A DNA stretch of 64,000 bases from Mytilus trossulus (lineage: Eukaryota > Mollusca > Bivalvia > Mytilida > Mytilidae): NCBI RefSeq assembly GCF_036588685.1, contig NC_086378.1:50958686-51022685 (forward strand), in the 5' to 3' direction. The notes beneath the pieces are model-generated. The model did not search any database. It had not been told where the DNA came from and saw only the letters and a list, made by a program, of their open reading frames with translations. Both the position numbers and the translations under genes were made by a program. This document shows positions 21,801 through 33,306 of this stretch, one piece after another (position 1 is the stretch's first letter; each line of letters opens with the position of its first letter).

Positions 21801-22784
21801 TAAATGTCAGTAAAAGGGGTACAACAGTCAGAATTGTGTAATAAATAAAGGCAAAATTAGTATACTGCTGTTCAGAACCTTAAACAATATAACCTTAACC
21901 AATATAATCAGAAACCATAGGAATACATCATTATTGTGTTTGGCTCATTCTAATAGGACAATAATCATGATAATTGTTTGCTTTAAATTTGTTTTCTGTA
22001 ACGTGAATATACTCATTTGGCATCCTACTGACCCACTACATAAAATTTTAATCAAAAGTAGATTAACACATGTTTGGTTTGAAAGATTGTTTTTGCTTTG
22101 TTTTTATTCAAAGCATTCTTCTACTCAATACATTTTTGTTTTGTTTTCAGCCTGTGAATCATCAACATTTTTTCCAATCAAAAAGTTACATTATGTCAAC
22201 GTCTCGGTTAAAACATAGTTGTTTCCCTGTGCTAGAAATTTAGTTTTTGGTCTAGTTATTTATATGGTATTCTAAAGTTTCATAGGTCTATATGATCAAA
22301 TATAACTGCAAAACCCTGTTTTGTAACGCACGATAATTTGTTCTAATACTGAAAGATAACTGTTGTAATTTTTAGCGGCAAACTTTACATGTATATTCAG
22401 AGCGACAACTTGTAAATAGTTTTCATGATATCATGCTTTGTGCTAGACCAACATTTGGAACAATTCCCAGTACGACATATTACCTTACATAACTCTGAAA
22501 TAAGGTAGAATATTCTTCGTTTTTGAATCTTAAAATATTTCGTCTCTAGACGACAAGGCGCTAATATCTAAATAGTCTTATTCATTGATCCGGTCGCTTT
22601 TAAAAATCTAAAAAGCCATACACTAGAAGCGACAATACTATCGCGGGATAACCGTGTGCAATTTTAATTATCTGTCAAAAATCATCAACATAGTCAAAAT
22701 GCACATAAGCCAATCCAGAATTTTAATATATGGGGCTAACATCTGAGTATACAATTGAACCTTGCTAGATGCATGTGAATATAG

Positions 22785-23045
22785 TTACAAAGGTACCAGG
22801 ATTATAATTTAGTTTGCCAGACGCGCGTTTCGTCTACATAAGACCTATCAGTGACGCTCATATCAAAATACTTATAAAGCCAAAAAGGTACATAGTGAAG
22901 AGCATTGAGGATCCAAAGTTCCAAAAAGTTGTGCCAAATACGGCTTAGGTAATCTATGCTTGGGATATTAAAATCCTTAGTTTTTTCGAAAAAGTTAAAG
23001 TTTGGTAAACAGGAAATTTATAAATGACCACATTATTGAATAGTA
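22785..23045 (+). repeat. Family D repeat
   Basis: Direct-strand partner of 16076-16375: 'ccagacgcgcgtttcgtct', 'cagtgacgctcatatcaaa' and 'gagcattgaggatccaaag'. Confidence 0.7.
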
Positions 23046-23159
23046 CTGGCGAATGTTCAGAGCCATAGTTCTAGGAAACATCTTTCGCCCCTCTTTTTGC
23101 TATGGTTCATGATCGGTGAACCAGATGTCCATAACTTTAAAAATAAGAAATGTAGTATG

Positions 23160-23480
23160 ATAACTTATGATTTAAATATTCATCAGCGACACAATTCCAA
23201 AGATGAGAGGCGAAAGATAGCAAAGGCACATTGAAATTTGTAATTCGAAAATATCCCGACAATGTTATGGCAAAAAATAAAAAAAAAGACGAAAAGACAA
23301 ACACTAGTACACAAACATATCATTGGAAGCTGATACTGAGCAACACGAACCCCACCAAAAACCGGACGTGATCTCGGGTGCTCCGGAAAAGTTTGCAGAA
23401 TCTTTTCCACATCTGGCACCCGTCATGTTACTTATGTTAGTACAAACCTGGTAATCAGTCAAATTCTGTAGGTCATATTC
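23160..23480 (+). repeat. Family C repeat
   Basis: 'gatgagaggcgaaagatagc', 'caacacgaaccccaccaaaa', 'gggtgctccggaaaagtttg' and 'cacatctggcacccgtcatg' recur at 33585-33870 and, inverted in part, at 32320-32560. A short piece is at 34105-34185. Confidence 0.7.
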
Positions 23481-23874
23481 GAGAAAAGGATGAAAATGTT
23501 ATAGATTAATCCTTCCCTTCTTCATTTAACAATGAGAAAAACTAAAACCGAATTGAAAGCTATAGAATGATCTGACATGACAAATTTAAAACAATCTAAC
23601 GACAAAACCAACAAGTATATCATTGCATTATGCACAAAATAATGATTAACGAAAAACACAATATAATACTGTAACATATAAAAAAACTCCAACCAATGAA
23701 ATCCAATTTAGGCACAGACACACATCGACTTCGGTGTTTAAATGTTTGCGAGCGCCCAAACCTATTCTAATCCTATTTCAGTTTTTTGGTGACCTAGTGT
23801 TAACTTTAGAGTTGTAGCATAGTTCATGATATATAAGATAGGCAACGAAGATAAAAAAAAATGAAAACAACACA

Positions 23875-24110
23875 TTTATTATTTTTTTGCTTTCGAAGCG
23901 CTTTTCTGGATTTACTTTCATCAGAGACGCTGAAAGCCAAACATTTGAAATCCGAAGATGTATAAGAACCGAACCCGTTGAAGAGCTTTATGTCAAAAAT
24001 ACCTAAAATATATAGCCAATTCCATCTAAATCCAACTCTGCCTAAGGGAGTTGAAACCTGAGTAACTTGATAATTTCAATATTTATAATGGATAATTTTG
24101 AAATAGTTTG
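23875..24110 (+). repeat. Repeat distantly like family D
   Basis: 'tttcatcagagacgctgaaa' and 'catttgaaatccgaag' resemble the 'cttcagtgatgctcg...' and 'tatttgaaatccaaagc' blocks at 48690-48735. A small hairpin (gtggac/gtccac) follows at 24171-24187. Confidence 0.45.
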
Positions 24111-24441
24111 ATAATCATGTCAGTACCAAAGTTCTGACCACTGAGCTGATGATACCCTCGTGGACTAAAAGTCCACCAGCAGAGGTATCGACTCAGTGGT
24201 GAAAAAAATGAAAAATTGACTGCATATATAAATTGGCCATATTATCTGTCCTTAAAGAATTATAAGATGCAGTCGCAGACATTATCAATTGCAGTCTGAA
24301 CAAGTGAAAACCCTACGACAGATCCATTGATTGGATCACCGGTGAAGGTGGTGATACACAGAAGAAAACATTTAATATTCATAATAACTCTACATATCAG
24401 CACACCAATATAAAATCTGCCAAATTGTGGAGACATTTTTT

Positions 24442-24533
24442 GTTATACCCCCGCCGGGATTTGAACAAATGCTATTAGCATACCGAGACAAAAACGCCTG
24501 CACTGTGCCCAAAACCACTCGGTCACCTACATT
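24442..24533 (-). mobile_element. tRNA-like SINE head
   Basis: Read on the minus strand: A-box-like GTGACCGAGTGGTTTTGGGC, a long variable-arm-like region, and B box GTTCAAATCCCGGCGG. The pattern resembles a class II (Ser/Leu-type) tRNA, but the acceptor stem does not pair. It is followed by unrelated AT-rich sequence. I call a SINE, not a tRNA gene. Confidence 0.65.
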
Positions 24534-25469
24534 GAACTCAAAATAAGGCTTTTGGTGACTAAATGTTAACTTTCGTCGACAGTAGAACGTATAGTTGCAA
24601 CACAGTACTTTGTATATTGGACACGTTACATAAATTATTATTATTGACAATTGGGAGTCGAGAGTCTGTAACTGAGACATGCAAATTAGGAACAACCTCA
24701 AAAAAGAAAAAAAACTATTTATAAATGATTTACTCCAAACAGTAATATTTTTTAAACATTGCGACACAGGCGCGGATCCAGCATTTTCTGAAAGGGAGTT
24801 TCAACAGAACAACCGTAAAACAAAATTGATAAACAAGGGGAGTTACAACCCCAGAACACGCGGTATGCAGCCAATGCTAGCTCACTCAACATTAATGTTT
24901 TGCAGTTCAGAGGACAAAGTCAAACTACATTTAATGAATAAGAACGTCTGCATTATATTGGTAATTTTTTTATTACATAGCGAAAACTGAATCATATATT
25001 TTAGTATTAGGGTTTTCTGTTTATCTAAATCAGACTAAAAACCGAAAGCCTGAAAAATTTTGGGACTTGCCGCCTTATGCATCTTATGAATCGGTCATAT
25101 GCAACATGTCTCCTTGAAATTGCATTATGATGAACCTTTTAATTGTTTTCGTTTTTTTCGAATTTGTATTTGTTCTTTAATGTTTCTACATTCACTATGT
25201 CACAGTTCCGTTGTTGTTGGAGATACTTTCTCCATTGTATTGACCGTCGCATAATCAGTAAACGGTACACCTCATGCAATTTATCGCCTGCAACATTAAT
25301 CACAGGAACAGTTTGATTGCGTACAAAGACATATGGACTATATCCACACAAATAACAAGATGAAGTATGATTTCCAATAATATTAAACACCAAAGCCCAA
25401 ATAAAGTGAATGTGAGCAGATATAGAACAGTACGGCATTCAACAATAAAAAAAAGTTATACTGTATAAT

Positions 25470-25830
25470 TGTCCATAAAAGCCAACGACTTGAAAAATAT
25501 GAAACAATTCAAGTGAGAAAACAAACGACATAATTTATAACAAAACAATTAACGATGTTCCAATATGGCAGACATGAACAAACGACAACCCCTATACAAC
25601 AGGCTCCTGGCTTGGGACAGGCACATAAAGAAATTATCGGGGTTTAGAGGTTTAGCTAACTATATAACCAGATTTAAAACACCATTTTCTACAGTCATAC
25701 GAAAATGTCTGTACCAAGTTAGGATTATGAAAGTTGGTGTCCAATCGCTTGATGTGTTTGGGCTTTTGATTTTTTTCATTTGATAAGGGGATTTTCATTT
25801 TGAATTTTCCTCGGAGTTCAGTTTTTGTGA
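25470..25830. repeat. Chimera of family A and inverted family B fragments
   Basis: 25470-25650 has 'gccaacgacttgaaaa', 'caaacgacaacccctata' and 'ctcctggcttgggacaggca' of family A. 25650-25830 is the reverse complement of family B ('aaaacaccattttctac', 'tgtaccaagttaggatta', 'ttcctcggagttcagttttt'). Confidence 0.6.
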
Positions 25831-27479
25831 TTTTACGCTTTTTAGAAAGATCTTGAAAGCAAAAAAAAATGTAGATCTTATTATCAGCATGACGTTATCA
25901 GATGACATGTCGAATACTAAAATTCTATTCTAAACATAAGAAGAAGGTACTTTAATTCATATATAGACCTATTGGTTTGTTATAGTAAACATGTTAAAAG
26001 ACAGAAAGTAGCGATAAAAGAGTATTCACTTTACTTCATAACAAACCAATTTGTCGACATTTTAGGGATTTTCGCTCTTCTTGTTTTTCTAATTTTTATT
26101 CGAAACTCTCTTGTTTAATCAATGTATTTTAAATTATAAAATTTCCCCACTAACCCTTATTTTCTATTCATAATTTTATTACACTTAGTTTAAAATGCCA
26201 TTTTTGAAAATTCTATAAAATCCTTGTTATATTTTTTTATTTTTTTGGTTTAAAGAAAGAGGTTGCCAATGTGAATGTATAAAAAGTCTAGAGATAATTT
26301 ATTTCATCACATATTTTCGATGGCTTATATATCGAAAATAAGTACAAGTGCTATTTTAATTCCTTTATTTATATACTATCAATTTATAACAGTATTTTGG
26401 AAAAAAAATATGTTGTTTTGGAACACAGGAGCAAACATCATAAAGAACCGACTTAAAATTGATTGATCATGAGGAACTATGAAGACTGGAACCTGCTCAT
26501 CAAGTATGATAAAGGGACAATTTGTTCCTGTATAATACATATTCAGTGTGATCTATAATGTTTGTGAGTTTAATCATCCAGAAAGATTAATATAGATATA
26601 ATTCACACTTTTTTAAACATAAACCTAAAACAACGAGAGTAAATAGATGACATCTGCTGAAAACTTTATTAGTAAAAAAGGTAAACCAAAATTAGTAATG
26701 ACACAAACGGAAATGTCTTAGAAATTTAAGCTTTTCCATAGGTTTATATGAACACCACACGGAAAAAGATATTATAACTTTTAATTATATATCAAACTTT
26801 TTATTGTTTATTTTTTTTAACAACTCCAATACAACTTATATACAGAGGAATATTCTGAATGAATGAGACTACAAATAAAAAAAAACTATTTTCAACATCA
26901 TCATCTTTACAAATGAAAGCTTTTTAGAAAGCTATTACGTGTTACTATGTTGTCCTTCTTTACGGTTTATATTTACATACTAATATGTATAATGTAAATG
27001 TTGATAAATAAAATGATGATGCTAAAGATATGTACCATTAAGAATGTTAGAAAAGTTGAGTGAAACATGAGAAAATTAAAACCACTTTTGACCGATTTCC
27101 GAATTCTTTCAGATGTAAGATAATTACTAAACAACAGTTTCCTTTTTTATTGATAAGAATGTGTATATACATGCAGTGTGTAGAAGGATACTTTTTTATT
27201 GAAAGTTAATTGTGGAATAATTCATAGTTTAACGTATTTATAAATATTTTAACTGATTAAAAATGTACTTTAAAGTTATAAATTATTTTAGCATATACCG
27301 TTGTGAAATTGTAAACTATTATAAATATTTTTTAAAAGAAAAATATCGGCTCAATAAGGAGATGGTCGGGGTGTTTGCATATTTATAAGAATAAATACAA
27401 TACTTATGATAATTTGCCAATTTGTATTTTCTAAAACGAAATCATATAAAATACAATAACAGTATTTTCAAACAATCTG
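25831..27479. other. Intergenic, AT-rich
   Basis: 26060-26260 resembles 35401-35640 ('cataattttatt...agtttaaaatgccat' blocks), so a diverged repeat is present. Otherwise I see nothing coding. Confidence 0.4.
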
Positions 27480-29600
27480 TTAATTACCCGTTAGGAAAAG
27501 TATTTACCACTTTTTTTTTTTAGAACAAAAATGCATATTTATCAAACCATATCTTTAATTTGCCTTCAGTCATGTGATATTTATCATAGTGTAACGTTAA
27601 TTTAACCACAGGCTTTATATTTCCCGAAATCAATAAAAATAATATCAATTACGTCAAAGTACAAATGCTTCAATATAAACAAAAGCTGTGGCCATGTTTA
27701 ATGCAACAGCAGTGCCAAACTTTTATCGAGAAATTTTGAATGATGCAAACAATTTGCTAAAATATCGTGATAAATAATCTATTCGACCTGTAAACGCTCA
27801 CAGAAAACACAAAAACTGTGACTTTGTTTAAGGCATTAGCAGTGCCTAATTTATATCGAGAAGAACTTAAGGGATAAACATTTTTAACTTTTAGAATTTA
27901 TAAATGATGTATTCTGTGGAGATACAAACACAATCTGGTATTAAAGAAAAGTGACCTCCGTTGTGTCTATTTTCATTAATCATGTGCCATGTATATACTA
28001 TAGGGCCTCTAAGCTGTTGCATTCTGTGTGGACTCATGTGGGACATGAGTGGCCCTCTGTAATAGAAAAAAAAAATGTAACATAAAAGACTTGCTTTGTT
28101 TTTATATTTACATTGAATATTTTGAAAACACTTGTGAAAACTGCGTGATAATCATATCAAAATGGTATGTACTATTTTAAAATATATACTATTGGTGGAG
28201 AAAATTAAATGTACGTCATATAACCGTATGCAAGTACTAGTATGTTGTCAATAATCATGTGATATATTTTTTTAACTTGTTGGATGGGACTATACAACGA
28301 GTTGTCTTTGCCGTTTCCCAAATGTTAAACAGTTTTACTTAATTTCGGTAAATATAACGCAGGTTTCACAAAAACACGTAATAGCCACAAATTTCTAGAG
28401 AATGTAAGAAGCATCTGTAGCAGGAAGAGCTAACTCTGTATGATTGAAATTTTAATTCCTGGAATGTGAGTAAAATTTTTAGAACCACTTTATATCCTCA
28501 AATTTGCAATAACCATCAAAACGAAGGTAGCCACATGATGAGCAGTTTCTGTTCTTCGCTTCTCGCTCCCAGTTATAGTGGTGTTTATGTTGCTCAGTCT
28601 TTAGATGCTATGCAGTATTTTTGTAAACTGTAATTTGTGTTTTCGTCGTATTTTCGTATTTTTACATGATATTTTCTGTTTTCTTTAACATTTTGACCTA
28701 GCATATTCTATCATTCGTTTGCTTTCTACTGTCTATTTTTTGTTGTCAAAAACATAATATTCAACAAATAAAAGGTATATATGGGAAACTTTTGACCGAT
28801 TATTTTCGAAATGTTTGCAATTTAGTGTTAAAATGTGCATGTAAGATACTAGTATAATTTACAGCTGATATAATTCAATATTGCTCTTCATGTTATTTTT
28901 ACAGCTAATCAGGCTTCAGATGTGCACGAGTGTGCAACTTTTCTTTGATAACTATTTTCTACGTGGGTTGCACATGGGTTTACATGTCTTTTAATGAATT
29001 TTTCAGCTCTCCTCTCATGGAATGCTTACTTCATCAGGATGTCCTTTTAACTATATAGTTTTAAATAACATATATAATGCATAATTTGCATGTTAGTTAT
29101 TAAACATGTTGTTTTGTCCCTTTAATTGAGATACTAACACTGTACTGATTTCGTGTGAATATTTATTATGATAATGCCTTCAATTTTAAAACCAAAGATG
29201 ATTCAAATAAGGATCATGTGTTAACATTTTGCATTCAAGGATCTGACAACACTCTGTTTTACTTTCTGTTCTGTGGTAATCACCCAATGGAATTTTAGAA
29301 TTCAATTTTTGAATGTATGTATCCGACAAAACCAGAGGATCAAAACAGGTTTTTGACAAAAGAAAGTAATCAAGCGTTTTCAGATCCTTGTAAGCACTTG
29401 TTTAGACACACGATAAGTATTTAAATCAGATACAGCTATGCAAAAAAAAATTCGAGATGTCACTCTTCTGTAAGTTTCATTACAGTTTTAAGAATATGTT
29501 TATCTTTAAAAACATGCATTATCTTTTCTAAATTCAAGAAAAAAATTTCAATCATGTTATCTATGATGAGTTTATTTTCAATCGCTTTATTCCGTTTTAG

Positions 29601-31882
29601 ATGAGGGTGTTTGTTATCCTCTTTCTACTGACAATGGTTAATGTATCTGTAGAGGCAGGCGGTTATTGTAAGTACTTATTTCGTTTTCTATTTCTAAAGA
29701 TGTAAATGTGATGAGATAAAGTAAAAACTGAAAAGTTTGATTTTCTTTGCTTCACAGTATTGTAGTAAAAGATAAATAATGTCCGTTAAGAAATTCGTAC
29801 ACTAAAGTGAAAAGAACCTCCATGTAGAACTAAAATTCAATTTAATCTACCAATAAAAACTCAAAACTAATCGATTGTTCTATTGTATTAACATTACATT
29901 TTTCCATGTACGTCTAAAAAGTATTCAGAATGCATATAACATGTTATATGGATCATCAGTTGTATAGCAGGAAAAATATGAATCTTTAGCTATATTACTT
30001 TAAGTTAATTGCGAACTTCCGGTAGCCTTTAGAAAAATATTCCTACACAGATTTCAGTTTCGAAAAAAAAGATACATGTGTAATACATGAAATGATATTA
30101 TATACTGTGAATTCATTTTACTTTCGTGGGAGTCTGCATATGACCTAATAGATAATTTGGAGTTAGGTAATCATTTAAATTACTGATTTACCTGTATCCT
30201 CGAAAACCACAAAATTGAGAATCTAACAAATAATGATAATGAATTTACAGTAGTATATATGTGGTTGTAAAACTGAATAAAAGAATGAAACTTTGTATGT
30301 TTGTATTATCTATATTTTAGATAAAGCTTCATGGAGCTATTATAAAACATCCTCTGTGAACGTTCCTAGTGGAAACAGTTGTTCCGGATGCAGTATAAAC
30401 GGAGTATGTCACTCAGCCGATCAACAGTGGAAACAAGGTTGTTGGACATTACAATGCAATGTTAGAACTCTTGGTCGTCTATCAATTCGACAGTCAGTCC
30501 CAGTCAAAACTCGTACGTTATTAACTGTTTTAGCCTTTATTATTTAAGATTAACTCTTAGAGGACGGATTAATTTCCCCAACCCTTTTTTCCCCTTCGCA
30601 GGGTCAAAATTCTAAAGTTGTAAACTTGCTAACAAATTTAATATCAAAAGGTCAATGATAATAATATAGATTTCACAGTTATTTAAAAATACTGAAGAAT
30701 GTCCTTTTATTCATTTTAGCGATCATTACGGAATTATATTTATGTATTAAAATGTACAAATAATGCAATTTAAAGTTTGACATTTGGAAATGTTTCATAA
30801 TCCGTTGATAACTTCAAAAACATACTTGAAATTCATAATATACGAATTTTGTCAACAATTTCCTGGTCCATATCGTGAACTCAATTCGATGAATATTTAA
30901 CCTATCGCTTTCTCGTTACATGTAAAAACAACCAAGTGTATACCTTGTTAAGAAAAAAAACATCTTGCGTCTGTTTGATTTTGCTTTAATTATGTCTTTC
31001 AATTTTTTTAGTTCTGACACAATAGCTTTTTCTAAATTACACCAATTTTCCTGATTTTCATAGATTATGGTAACACAGTTTATGAGTCATTACTCTAATA
31101 AGATGTGATGTACAGTTATAATTGTTTTGTTTTGTTTGTGGTTTTGCTTTCGTTCTTTATGTATTTCTTCTAATCTCCTTTCAAGGTAGGCATGACAGGT
31201 TACCTGTTTGCGGTTGAACATCATTGTACTCTAATAAGAGCGACCAAATGAAGAAAAATCAAATACATAACCAGTGAAATTTAGTCGGAAGTTATCTATT
31301 CTCAGATGAGATTGTCGTGTATAGAAAACATAAATCGGTTACTATGTAATTTATCTCAAAAACACTGTATCGTTTGAAATCTGGATTTTACTTCTTTTCC
31401 TTACTTTTACTTAATCGACTAATAGATTGTCCTTCCAAAGGACAGGAAAACTGGTAAATAAAATGAAAATTTCGGACTCAGAAATAGGTCTTATTAAAAA
31501 TAAGAAAATGGTATTGATTGATTTTCTTCAAAAAAGTCTACCGTTTGTTCGTTCACTATTGCTTATAACGTCTGATGACGTGTATTGCAAATGTTAATCA
31601 TAATGAATGATAAACTTTTTCCATCCTAAAAATCTTGTGTAAAATGGAAAAAATCAACTAAAAAATAAATATCAAGCACATGTTTGCAGGGTAGTGTAAA
31701 CAATTTATAGATGGACGTTTTGATGAACATTCATTTACGTACGTAATGCTTATCTTTTTGTTTTAACAGAGTGTCGAGATTCGTACGGTAGGTGTGTGGA
31801 CAGCGGTGGCACTGACTATAGCGGCCGTTGCACATGTCAGGTGATGGGAACATCATTCAAATGGACATGTATTGGGAAATAA
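29601..31882 (+). CDS. CRP3: secreted ten-cysteine protein (three coding exons)
   Basis: Exons 29601-29667, 30321-30512 and 31770-31882 give 123 aa. Exon 1 follows an acceptor directly (CGTTTTAG/ATG) and encodes a signal peptide (MRVFVILFLLTMVNVSVEA). Exon 2 has a Tyr/Ser-rich spacer, then C-x2-C-x5-C-x10-C-x4-C (NSCSGC, QGCWTLQC). Exon 3 has C-x6-C-x11-C-x-C-x10-C and ends CIGK. Donors GTAAGT and GTACGT, phases 1 and 1; the Gln codon is made across intron 2. Relative to CRP2, the spacer and the stretch between the two cysteine blocks vary most, while cysteine spacing is kept. This suggests structural constraint with freely changing loops. Role not evident. Confidence 0.8.
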
Positions 31883-32149
31883 ATAATTTGAACAGCTTAT
31901 TGCTTTTATGTGAACTTTTTCTGTATATATCATTCTTGTTATCTCATCTAAATAGTTTATACATAAGTACTCGTAACCAAGTGAAAACTACATATTTAAT
32001 CAAACATTTTTTTTCTGTAACTGCATCGTACGATCTTTAAGGACAGATTACTTAGCTTATCTGCAATCAATTCCGTCTTCATGCCTCATATGTCATGTAC
32101 TGTGTTGTAACTCTAGATTAAACTGACGAGGACTGATAACACTAGGCCA

Positions 32150-32265
32150 CATAAAGTTTAATTTTAAGTTCAATTCAGGTTCCCGAGTGGTCTAGAGCGC
32201 TTGGTACAGTGCAGAAGGAGGTACCTCGCTCTCCCAATAGCACGGAAAACGTAGATTTAAAATTG
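32150..32265 (+). mobile_element. tRNA-like repeat head
   Basis: 'cccgagtggtctagagcgct' is A-box/D-arm-like, as in tRNA-Ser/Leu-derived SINEs, but no convincing B box follows. It is a degenerate SINE head. Confidence 0.4.
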
Positions 32266-32319
32266 TTGTGCTGATATATTATGATATTATTATGTGTATT
32301 ATAAATTTCTGAACTTAAT

Positions 32320-32565
32320 ACAACATTGTTTATACTCGACAAGCATTATTATCTGTCAATTTATGGGGTTCGTGTTGTTTATTCTTTAGTTTTCTATGTT
32401 GTGTCATGTGTACTATTGTTTTTCTGTTTGTCTTTCCATTTTTAGCCATGGCGTTGTCAGTTTGTTTTAGATTTACGAGTTTGACTGTCCCTTTGGTATC
32501 TTTCGTCCCTCTTTTATCAACGTTATTGTACATGATAAAACTCCACCCGTAGGTTTCTGTAGTAT
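32320..32565 (-). repeat. Family C repeat (inverted part)
   Basis: The reverse complement of 'gggttcgtgttgtttattct', 'tagccatggcgttgtcagtt' and 'ccctttggtatctttcgtcc' matches 33597-33745. It lies 3' of CRP3. Confidence 0.7.
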
Positions 32566-32999
32566 TGCATGTTTCGTAAAGGGGATATAACTTGCTCAAG
32601 TGGGAAAACTCTGTACCAGCAGAATGTTTGTTAAGGACAGTTCCAGTATTTTTCGAGAGTTATTTCGTAGCCTATATCAACCCTTTAAAAGTAATAATAT
32701 GTATTATTGTTGTCAAATTTTTTCAAGAGACATGACTTTACTTTCTATAAGCATTGCATTATGACTATCCTATGTGACAATTGAGTGAAATGCCACTGGT
32801 TACTAGAAATTTTAAAAACTTTAGTAGTCTTCCCTTTTAGTAGAAGCACAACGATTAAGGTAAACAATCATACATGCACAGTGACACTATTTTATTTTTA
32901 TTTGTTCTTGTTTTACTTTTAAACCGTGCAATTCAATTTCTTACAAAATTTATATTGCCTGACAGACACAAATTGTCTTTTGAAACGATTGAATGATAA

Positions 33000-33090
33000 G
33001 AGGGGACTCCGGCTTCCTCTTACAAATATAAACTGGCCGCCACGAAATAGCAAAAAAATGGCATTAAAACACAGAGAAAATTAAATCAAT
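33000..33090 (+). mobile_element. SINE core fragment
   Basis: 'ggactccggcttcctctt' and 'aaactggccgccacg' match the core of the SINE at 11503-11760; the tRNA-like head is missing. Confidence 0.5.
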
Positions 33091-33306
33091 TTAAAAAATA
33101 AGATGATCTGGATGTGGTTAACACGATAGGGAATAATGGGTAAAAAAATACAGAAGAATGTGCAAACAAAATAGCGAATAGAGACAAATGGAGCAAAATC
33201 CTTAAACAAAAAGACTGTAAGACATAGAAATTATGTTATACAAAAACAAGACTGTTCTTATAAAAGTTATCTGGATGCTTTAATTTATTTTAAAAAGTAT
33301 GATCGT

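Larger units (their letters stand above)
27480..33300 (+). repeat. Segmental duplication, copy 2 (holds CRP3)
   Basis: Counterpart of 13100-20800; see that entry for shared landmarks. This copy lacks the piggyBac-type insertion, the family D insertion and the TTAAGG-ended element. It gained repeats at 32150-32560 and 33000-33090. It ends directly at the 3' end of the convergent gene CRP4. Confidence 0.75.

Noticed and set aside
24390-24767. 125-codon minus-strand frame
   Set aside because: It runs through a tRNA-like SINE head and has no protein motif.
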